From NCBI GenBank assembly GCA_031281585.1, contig JAITFE010000047.1, forward strand, positions 1-42,769: a DNA stretch of 42,769 bases, given 5' to 3'. This DNA comes from Bifidobacteriaceae bacterium. GTDB lineage: Bacteria; Actinomycetota; Actinomycetes; Actinomycetales; WQXJ01. The first letter of the stretch is position 1, and every line of letters begins with the position of its first letter. The position numbers were made by a program, and so were the translations under genes. Shown here piece after piece: positions 37,238 through 42,769 of the stretch. The notes below the pieces were generated by a model, which worked only from the letters and a program-made list of their open reading frames with translations, did no database searches and was not told the DNA's origin.

Positions 37238-37672
37238 GTAAACCCTCCGGTGAAAACTGACAGTGAATTCTTTCACTGTCCCCGGCGACCGCGCGGGGTG
37301 GGGCCGCACCGCAGAAATGAAGACGTGTCGCGTGTGACCGCCTCTCCTTCAGCCGCCCGCCGTGCCCGAACCTGCCGGCTCGCACGGCCGGAATCGCCGC
37401 AGGGCATGGTCCTGACACCGCTGACGTGGCACATGATGGTCTGCATCTACAGCAGAGCACGCCTGATCGGATCCCCGTCGCTCTGCTTCTTTGGTGCCAC
37501 CAGTGCACGTCGTCCGGTGCAGACAGGGGCTCCAGGGCCACCGCTACCAGCGAGTGCGTCATCTGCACAAGTCTCTACATAGGTGAGTAGGTGCCGTCTG
37601 AAGAACCCGCGCCGGCGTGTCGGAGACCAGCAAGTCGGCGCTCTGTCAGCGGTGGCCCGCCCCCCAACGTGG
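37238..37672. other. intergenic region with one palindrome
   Basis: About 435 bp without a convincing gene. At 37259-37280, eight-base arms GACAGTGA and TCACTGTC flank a six-base AT-rich loop, 22 bp upstream of the membrane protein's start; this could be an operator. I see nothing else with clear structure. Confidence 0.5.
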
Positions 37673-38542
37673 TTAGTCTGGCGCATCACTGGACTTGGAC
37701 CTACCTGCGGAAGTGCCGAGCAAGAGTCGGCCGGGGCGACCCTCCACGCGGTCAATGACGTGGAACCCACCGCGCCTGGAGCCCGTGTCGTTGACGTAAA
37801 CGTATTCCAGGGCGGCGAGCCGATTCCCGAGCATGCGCCGCACCAGATCGTAGGACGGCGACAGATGCGGCGTCGACCCGTCCAAGACCGAATAGGCGGC
37901 GCACGCCGCCGGGTACGCCAATCCCGACGCGACAACGTCCGCGATCTGCAGCGCCGGGTGAGTGTCCGAGTGACCGAACACCGGCGACTCGATCAATTCC
38001 GGGAACACTCCGCCGCCTCGGCGGAATCGGCGCGTCGTGATCGTGTGGACATTGCCCTCGTTCTTCACCTTGGTCTGCGAGTCCAACACCATCAAACCCC
38101 TAGCTCCCAGATCGGCGAGTTGCCGCGCGAACGTCTCCGCCATCACCGCGACAGCGCTCGGGTATGTTGACGCGGCGCTGTAGACCTCGCCGGGCCGCTT
38201 GACGAGGACCCGCCCAAACAGCCGCGCGCCGCGCGACTCCAGCAGACGCACCGTCTTGTCCAGGAACCCAATCGCGCGCCGCCTCGTGTCCCGCGAACCC
38301 TCTTCACGGATGTCGCGCCGCAACGACGCTCCCTTGACCTCGTGGCTAATCGCCTCCGACAACTCCCGGCGGCCCAACGACGGCTCGAATCTGGCCTTCA
38401 GGCGTAGGTACGCCATCGTCAAGTCAGGCACCACGGCGGCGTCCACACTGACGCCGGCCACCACGAAGACAGGCGTAGACGCGGGATCCACCGGCGCGTA
38501 CACGCCCGCGTTCCCTGCTTCATCGACGTAGCACAGGCGCAC
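37673..38542 (-). CDS. DUF3800 family protein
   Basis: The 289-residue product starts LCYVDEAGNAG, the YxDExG motif of DUF3800 proteins. It also has a second acidic motif in LMVLDSQTK and the C-terminal HPALQIADVVASGLAYPA, which matches the family's LQLADxxA. The conserved acids suggest an RNase H-like metal-dependent fold. The family is often found near mobile elements and defence genes, but its activity is not established. The GTG at 38542 follows GGGAAGGTGA. Its leader contains several hairpins and a conserved 112-bp element also found upstream of the Abi gene. Confidence 0.88.
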   Translation of the reverse strand: MRLCYVDEAGNAGVYAPVDPASTPVFVVAGVSVDAAVVPDLTMAYLRLKARFEPSLGRRELSEAISHEVKGASLRRDIREEGSRDTRRRAIGFLDKTVRLLESRGARLFGRVLVKRPGEVYSAASTYPSAVAVMAETFARQLADLGARGLMVLDSQTKVKNEGNVHTITTRRFRRGGGVFPELIESPVFGHSDTHPALQIADVVASGLAYPAACAAYSVLDGSTPHLSPSYDLVRRMLGNRLAALEYVYVNDTGSRRGGFHVIDRVEGRPGRLLLGTSAGRSKSSDAPD

Positions 38543-38565
38543 CGCTCACCTTCCCGCAAACGCAA

Positions 38566-38632
38566 CTGTGGCCGCCCGCAGGCGGCCACAGGACTCACCG
38601 CACCACGTGCGGCTAAAGCGTTCACTGAACGC
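38566..38632 (-). promoter_or_regulatory. three consecutive hairpins in the DUF3800 gene leader
   Basis: Stem 1 has 11-base perfect arms (38566-38576, 38581-38591) with a four-base loop. Stem 2 has six-base arms (38598-38603, 38607-38612). Stem 3 has GCGTTC/GAACGC arms (38618-38623, 38627-38632). They end 23 bp from the start codon. On the minus strand stem 1 is followed by TTGCGTTTGC, so it could act as an attenuator. Confidence 0.5.
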
Positions 38633-38670
38633 CACAACCACCCTAAAGGAAAAGGTCCCAAGCCGACAAC

Positions 38671-38785
38671 CGCCGCCAATGCCATGCATAACATCCACGT
38701 CCCGGGATCCGTCGTCAGGCCAACCTGTGACGGAACAGACCGCCCGCCTGGAACACATGTCCGGGCAATCGAGAAGGAGACCCCC
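38671..38785 (-). repeat. 112-bp class element, copy 1 (upstream of DUF3800 gene)
   Basis: This stretch matches 41673-41783 in the same orientation with only three substitutions and one short indel region near one end. It ends 128 bp before the DUF3800 start. No protein in it is convincing. The close match despite unrelated flanks shows recent duplication, transfer or selection. Confidence 0.85.
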
Positions 38786-38800
38786 TGGCGGATAGCCGCT

Positions 38801-38880
38801 CCTGGTAGCGCGTGTCTGGGTTGTTGGTAGCGGTTTTCCGGGTGGTTGGTAGCGCGGGGTGTGGCGGAGCGGTTGTCCGG
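38801..38880. mobile_element. possible insertion-sequence end with tandem TGGTAGCG motifs
   Basis: TGGTAGCG occurs at 38803-38810, 38825-38832 and 38846-38853, spaced by 22 and 21 bases, directly next to repeat copy 1. Several ~20-bp repeats at an element's end are typical of IS21-type transposase binding sites. No transposase gene is present, so this would be a relic end. Confidence 0.35.
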
Positions 38881-39114
38881 TCGGGCGGCGCCAGATCGTC
38901 ATCTTTGATCGGCAGCAGCCCGAAGTCCTATTCGCCCGACGTACGTCCACCGCCGTGAAGAACAGCGCTGTCTCCATGTAAAGCGCCTCTCCGTCACCCG
39001 CTCGAACGAACAGGCCCAATGCTGGGGAGGCGGCACACGCCAGGCAGAGTCCTTGCCGGGTCGGGCGCGACGCCATCGGGCTGCTGTTGCCAGGTGTTCT
39101 CCTGGAACTCAGCG

Positions 39115-40515
39115 TCAGCCTGAGCGTCCGGTCATGATCTGGGCCGCGACGTCGCGGATGGCATCATAGGCGTCCAAAAGGCATTCCTCGACTATCCCGT
39201 CCGACAGAGCGTGCTTGTCCCGCATCAAGTTGACTGCGTTCGCCCGGCAGATGGAGCACGGCGTCTGCCGATAGACGTATTCCAACACCCCGGTGGTCAC
39301 CGGCCTGTCATCGGGTTTGAGTAGATCAATGACGCGGTCGTAAGCGGCATGCCCGGCATCGCGACGAAGTGACGCACGCCGAATAGCCGCCCCGACAGCC
39401 GACTCATCCTCCGGCAAATAGCTGGCTTGGAGCAATTCCAGGGCTTCGTCCACATGCTCCCGGTCCTTCAGCAGATCGAGTGCGTGCCTGCGCTTCCAGC
39501 CTGCCGGCCGTTGGCCCAGGATCGACCGGACGACCTGCCGCAACTCGTCGTTGGCGGTGTCGACCAAGGACGCGAGATCATCGTCCGGCAAGGGGAAGGA
39601 CCAGGCGCGGAACGCCCACAGAACCTCGGCTTTGATAGTCGGATCAGACTCCGCCAGCCCGAGACGCGCTACCTCCTCGGTGTACGTCGGGCTTCGATGC
39701 CGGACGATTTGCATTCCCACTGACCTGAGGCGCCGCGGGTTGATGTCCCCGCGCCTGGCCTGGTCGACCAAGGCGGCCAGCTCCTCGATAGTCGGCTGCT
39801 GGCTGTGGGCTCCGGTCCGCCACGGCTTCGTGCGTGCCGTCGCCGCAGTGTCGCCGTACGCGCGCAGACCAGGTGAGGAATGGTCTTCCAGATAGGCGTT
39901 GACCTTCGCGTCGCCGAACTGTTCCCGGATGGCCGAGTCGAACCAGTCGGGAAAATACAGCCATCGTGCATGCTCGGCCTGGCTTCGCCACGCCGCCAGA
40001 CCTTCCCCAAAATCGGACACCGCCTTCCGCGCGGCATCCCAACCGCCCACACGCACCAAGTCGAGGGCCAAACTCTCAAGCGTGGAGACCGATCGCCACC
40101 AGCTATCACGGCGGACCACCCGTGCATACCGCGACATCAGCCGGGAGTAACCGGCCCACAGCGCTTGACGAGAAGACCCCGACCCATCCAACGCGAACTG
40201 AACCAGAATGTCCGCCAGATGGTCGAACCGCCACCCGTCCGGCGCGCACGCCGCGAACCGGTCGACCACATCCGCCTCGATAGACTCCGCCCACCCCGTC
40301 AGCACGGCAGCCTCATGCAGATACCAGCCCCGACTGCCCTCACACTGCGGGTCGTACGTTGTCACATGGAGACACGCCCAGCGCACCGCCTCCGCATATC
40401 TCTGCGGATCAGGGCTTGACCGCAGGGTCAACAGGGCCGACCCCAACCCCCGCCGAAGATCATGGCGAAACGTCCTCAGCACCGAGGTGTCTGCCCCGCT
40501 CTCCCAAGCACTCAT
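39115..40515 (-). CDS. hypothetical helical (HEAT-like) repeat protein
   Basis: The 466-residue product is not one I can name. The C-terminal half has HEAT-like helix pairs (LGLAESDPTIKAEVLWAFRA, DTANDELRQVVRSILGQ, IVEECLLDAYDAIRDVAAQI) and a CxxC in QTPCSICRANAV. The N-terminal half is rich in tryptophan and arginine (WSVSTLESLALDL-like region near 155) and has no membrane segment or signal peptide. It lies downstream of the Abi gene on the same strand, 184 bp away, so the two could be one module. The start ATG at 40515 has a weak ribosome binding site. Confidence 0.8.
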   Translation of the reverse strand: MSAWESGADTSVLRTFRHDLRRGLGSALLTLRSSPDPQRYAEAVRWACLHVTTYDPQCEGSRGWYLHEAAVLTGWAESIEADVVDRFAACAPDGWRFDHLADILVQFALDGSGSSRQALWAGYSRLMSRYARVVRRDSWWRSVSTLESLALDLVRVGGWDAARKAVSDFGEGLAAWRSQAEHARWLYFPDWFDSAIREQFGDAKVNAYLEDHSSPGLRAYGDTAATARTKPWRTGAHSQQPTIEELAALVDQARRGDINPRRLRSVGMQIVRHRSPTYTEEVARLGLAESDPTIKAEVLWAFRAWSFPLPDDDLASLVDTANDELRQVVRSILGQRPAGWKRRHALDLLKDREHVDEALELLQASYLPEDESAVGAAIRRASLRRDAGHAAYDRVIDLLKPDDRPVTTGVLEYVYRQTPCSICRANAVNLMRDKHALSDGIVEECLLDAYDAIRDVAAQIMTGRSG

Positions 40516-40681
40516 GTCCAGGCGGCCCGACCGACCGAGAACGCAGCGGCGAAAGGATCAAATCTCACGACCGAATTCTCCCACCACGGCACCGCCCCGC
40601 CAGGAGGGTCCAGCCGCAACCTACTGCCGCAATCGCGGCGGCCAGGGGCATCCAGCGAAATCTCAATGAGCGCTTTGTTGA

Positions 40682-40703
40682 TTAGCGCGGAAATCCGCGC
40701 TAA
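40682..40703 (-). terminator. hairpin overlapping the Abi stop codon
   Basis: Nine-base perfect arms TTAGCGCGG (40682-40690) and CCGCGCTAA (40695-40703) flank the loop AAAT; the TAG stop at 40702-40700 lies in one arm. On the minus strand no T-run follows, so termination would be weak or Rho-assisted. It may limit read-through into the helical-repeat gene. Confidence 0.5.
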
Positions 40704-41563
40704 CGGCCCGGCACATCGCGGGCGCTGAGACCAGGCAGGTCGATGCGCAGGCCGTCGAGGTCGTTTGCGGCTGGGTAGGCGGCCAGCTCGGCCTCGCCGG
40801 GGTATGCCTTGTCCTGCCAGTCGGCGGGCAGGTCCCTGGCTTGCAGGGCAGGCTTCACGGTTAGCACCCGGTTCCACAAGCGTTTGTTGTGGGCACAGGC
40901 GTTGCGGACGTGGTTCATGCTCCGCAACCAGGTCCGCATGGTGCGTTCCGCTGAAAGCCCTGCAGCCCAGGCCTTGCGATCCGAATACGGCATCAGTTCA
41001 TAGATGTCCGTGACCGCGCCGAAGTCGAATAACTCGCACGCGATCCAAATGGCCAGAGGCTGGCCGTACTTGGTCAGGTTGTGGCCGACGAACGGCTCCT
41101 TCTGCGCCCGCTCCTGGAGACTGTTGTACTTGGCCAGCCACCAGTTGAAGGCCGTGTCGGTCCTCTTTCCTCGGGCGAAACGGCGACCACAGGCCATCTT
41201 GCCCAGGCATTTCATGGCGACGTGGGCGAACAGGTCGCGTTGACCCAGGACGTAGGCGACCCTGGCTCGAGCGGCCACCTCGATCAGCCGAGCCCCATCG
41301 AGAAGGCAGTTGCGCAACTGGCGGTCATACTCGATGAGTGTCTCCACGTCGCGCAGGTCGGTGCCGGGCCGGAAGACGTCAAGCCTGCCCTTACTAGAGG
41401 GCGCGGGGCGTCGATACGGGTAGAGGTACCCTGTCAAGTTGTAGTAGCCGATGGCCTCCAGGAGCCGGATCGCTCCGGCGTCGTCGGGGCACGCCGTGCC
41501 CCTGGACTTGATCAGCGCCAACTGCTGTTGGTAGGTCAGGTGAGGCTTGGAGTAGGTGCTCAC
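40700..41563 (-). CDS. Abi_2 (AbiD/AbiF-like) HEPN-domain abortive infection protein
   Basis: The 287-residue product matches the Abi_2 family throughout: HLTYQQQLALIKSRG, LLEAIGYYNLTGYLYPYR, VETLIEYDRQLRNCLLDGAR, and LIEVAARARVAYVLG. Near residue 220 it has RNACAH, the R-x4-H active-site motif of HEPN ribonucleases (Arg220, His225). Lactococcal AbiD/AbiF proteins stop phage growth by killing or arresting the host, and members of this family have been related to Cas13. RNase activity here is inferred from the motif. The GTG at 41563 has no strong ribosome binding site. Repeat copy 2 lies 109 bp upstream. Confidence 0.9.
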   Translation of the reverse strand: MSTYSKPHLTYQQQLALIKSRGTACPDDAGAIRLLEAIGYYNLTGYLYPYRRPAPSSKGRLDVFRPGTDLRDVETLIEYDRQLRNCLLDGARLIEVAARARVAYVLGQRDLFAHVAMKCLGKMACGRRFARGKRTDTAFNWWLAKYNSLQERAQKEPFVGHNLTKYGQPLAIWIACELFDFGAVTDIYELMPYSDRKAWAAGLSAERTMRTWLRSMNHVRNACAHNKRLWNRVLTVKPALQARDLPADWQDKAYPGEAELAAYPAANDLDGLRIDLPGLSARDVPGR

Positions 41564-42020
41564 GGGCGGCCCCAGACATGAGACAACCGGCCTTGCCGTT
41601 GCTGGTAGAGGGCCGATCTTAGTGCAATCACTGTAAGTCCCCGATCAGCGCAAGGCAAGACGGACGGACGGACGCCGCCAATGCCATGCGGAACATCCAC
41701 GTCCCGGGATCCGCCGTCAGGCCAACCTGTGACGGAACAGACCGCCCGCCTGGAACACATGTGCAGTCGAGAAGGAGACCCCCCACCACGACTTCTCCTG
41801 GCCGCCCGCAGGGATTTCCCAGTGGCAACCGACAATTCGAACCGGCGCTACCGCCTTGAGCGCTTGGCTTGGAGGACGATGGCGTGCTTTGGCTCGCGTT
41901 GGAAACTTGCGTTCATCTGCGGTTTCGCCGTTGGGTGGCGTTGCCTCGGGTTGGTCCTTTCCGAACCTGGCACGGGACCAAGACGGGACAGATTGCTGTG
42001 AACGCGGTCAGCTTCGGCGT
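41564..42020. other. non-coding region upstream of the Abi gene
   Basis: This stretch contains the Abi gene leader (41564-41672), a run of four GACG units at about 41659-41675, repeat copy 2 (41673-41783), and then about 235 bp in which I see no gene or clear structure before the cytosine methyltransferase fragment. Confidence 0.6.
41673..41783 (-). repeat. 112-bp class element, copy 2 (upstream of Abi gene)
   Basis: It matches 38671-38785 in the same orientation. On the minus strand both copies precede an accessory gene by a similar distance (109 and 128 bp). The flanks beyond each copy are unrelated. It contains CTGT-N6-ACAG, a weak palindrome, and no open frame that is conserved in a convincing way. 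Confidence 0.85.
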
Positions 42021-42344
42021 CTATGCGAGAACCAACGGCTGTTGGTCGTCACGTGAATTGGCGATGCTTGGCGTCGCTGGGGTGCCGCCACGCTCGCAGG
42101 AAAGGGCCCTGGGCGGGGGCCCCTTGGGTCCAGCCACAATCAGCGCTCGGAGCGCTGCGACGGCCTGTTGCGGGACGACGCCGTTGCCGAGTGCGTGCAG
42201 TTGTTGGGTGAGGGTGAGCCCGGGGGAAGAGTCGGTGACCCAGCCCTCGGGCGCATCATCCATTCTGTGAACATCGCCGAGGATTGTCTCATGGGCGGGT
42301 CGCTCGTAAGCACACAAACCAAGCGTCACTTGATTTGCGAACAA
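42021..42344 (-). pseudogene. truncated C5-cytosine DNA methyltransferase, C-terminal fragment
   Basis: The frame ends GWVTDSSPGLTLTQQLHALG, NGVVPQQAVAALRALI, the C-terminal signature of actinobacterial and phage Dcm-type methyltransferases (motif X: LGNGVVPQQA). Nothing of the catalytic domain (PCQ, ENV motifs) lies upstream; the sequence instead runs into the gap before the AlbA_2 gene. The fragment therefore cannot be active. Confidence 0.7.
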
Positions 42345-42393
42345 CAGTTGGCAGACCGGTCACGAGGCTGACGATCAATCGAATCGTCGGGGC

Positions 42394-42769
42394 TCATTCT
42401 TCACCGCCCTCCACGATGATCCACTGTCCTTGCCTGTCGGAACCGACTCGACGGATGACGCCGGTTTCGCGCAGCTTCCTGATCTCCCGTGAGATCGTGC
42501 GTTCAGTGACGCCCACCAGGCGGGCAAGCTCCTTCTGGGTGATGCTCGGGTTGTCCGCCAGCGCCGACAGCACCGCCCTTGCCTGGGCCTCCCCAGCGTC
42601 CACGACACTTTCTACGACATCTACGACAGGGCCTGTCGGTGATGTCGTAGAAGTGGCGGGGAACGGGAAGGTGACGTTCACTTCGCCAGGCCTGGACCTG
42701 AAGACCGGGATCGGCTTGCGCGCCTCACGGCTGGCGGTCTCGATCTTCTCGATGCCTCGTCCCCACGCC
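42394..42769 (-). CDS. AlbA_2/Schlafen-like ATP-binding regulator, C-terminal part (5' end beyond window)
   Basis: The visible 125 codons start in AWGRGIEKIETASREARKP, a signature of the C-terminus of COG2865-type proteins (AlbA_2 plus ATPase-like C-terminal domain, usually EAWGRGIxKI), followed by VFRSRPGEVNVTF. The end is a winged helix-turn-helix (SITQKELARLVGVTERTISR, EIRKLRETGVIRRVGSDRQG). Such proteins are called transcriptional regulators or RecG-like in databases and turn up in defence and mobile regions; their function is not firm. A GTG at 42681 could be taken for a start, but the conserved sequence continues upstream off the window. Confidence 0.8.
   Translation of the reverse strand, partial: AWGRGIEKIETASREARKPIPVFRSRPGEVNVTFPFPATSTTSPTGPVVDVVESVVDAGEAQARAVLSALADNPSITQKELARLVGVTERTISREIRKLRETGVIRRVGSDRQGQWIIVEGGEE

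Larger units (their letters stand above)
38543..39114. other. non-coding region: DUF3800 leader, repeat copy 1 and IS-end-like repeats
   Basis: This 572-bp stretch holds no intact gene. From left to right it has three hairpins next to the DUF3800 start, copy 1 of the 112-bp repeat, three copies of TGGTAGCG (38803-38853), and a GC-rich remainder to the start of the helical-repeat gene's 3' end. On the minus strand about 38880-39076 reads as possible protein (LFVRAGDGEALYMETALFFT) and may be the start of a gene broken at the IS-like end. Confidence 0.55.

Noticed and set aside
38671-41783. The two 112-bp copies as simple target-site or attachment-site duplications of an integrated element
   Set aside because: No integrase or transposase lies between them and they are far longer than target duplications; kept as an open question rather than called an att pair.

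Overview
The window is about 42.8 kb of very GC-rich DNA with densely packed genes. It looks like an actinobacterial chromosome: it has a fused MprF/lysyl-tRNA synthetase (LysX), a typical actinobacterial ArgC active site (PGCNVTA), a DtxR/IdeR-like iron box and Actinomycetota-style lipoproteins. A complete FixABCX set with two acyl-CoA dehydrogenases and a CoA-transferase resembling those of anaerobic amino-acid fermenters suggests an anaerobic or facultative lifestyle, possibly in a gut. That is inference; no rRNA or tRNA gene is present to place the organism.

Layout. 1-1362 (minus): the 5' part of argC, cut by the left edge, with a possible ARG box, a 26-bp perfect inverted repeat and a small XRE-type regulator with its own palindrome. 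1604-3530: a convergent pair, a DUF5131 (phage Gp37/Gp68, three-Cys) protein and a TcmP-like partner, whose function is unknown. 3597-7001: lysX. 7276-11805 (minus): traX-like membrane protein and a maltose-type ABC importer (malE, malF, malG, no ATPase gene). 12243-17311: a neurotransmitter:sodium symporter convergent with a DAO-type flavin oxidase, an FKBP lipoprotein and an acidic protein.

17438-27546 is a metabolic module. Minus-strand genes in transcription order are acyl-CoA dehydrogenase, fixA, fixB, acyl-CoA dehydrogenase, fixC, fixX. Divergent from them are a class III CoA-transferase, an acyl-CoA ligase and a LysR-type regulator, and the shared promoter region carries an ATTCAT-N11-ATGAAT LysR-type site. 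The expected scheme is: ligase and CoA-transferase activate an acid, an acyl-CoA dehydrogenase reduces (or oxidises) the CoA ester, and EtfAB/FixCX connects it to NADH, quinone and ferredoxin. It resembles the E. coli cai/fix carnitine system without the hydratase and transporter, but the CoA-transferase looks closer to FldA/HadA.

27945-31444 holds two ABC exporter-type half-transporters of the YbtPQ/IrtAB kind behind a good DtxR/IdeR-type box, so an iron-siderophore importer is likely. 31599-36523 has two small hypothetical genes, a decayed RelB-like antitoxin, glnS and a large repeat-type protein.

36529 to the right edge is an accessory, defence-like island: a truncated N6-adenine methyltransferase, a small membrane protein, a DUF3800 protein, a helical-repeat protein, an Abi_2/AbiD-F family HEPN protein, a truncated cytosine methyltransferase and the C-terminal part of an AlbA_2/Schlafen-like regulator. 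The most unusual signal here is a ~112-bp element, nearly identical in two copies, placed 109-128 bp upstream of both the DUF3800 gene and the Abi gene in the same orientation. Together with hairpins in the DUF3800 leader, this looks like a shared regulatory or RNA-coding module.
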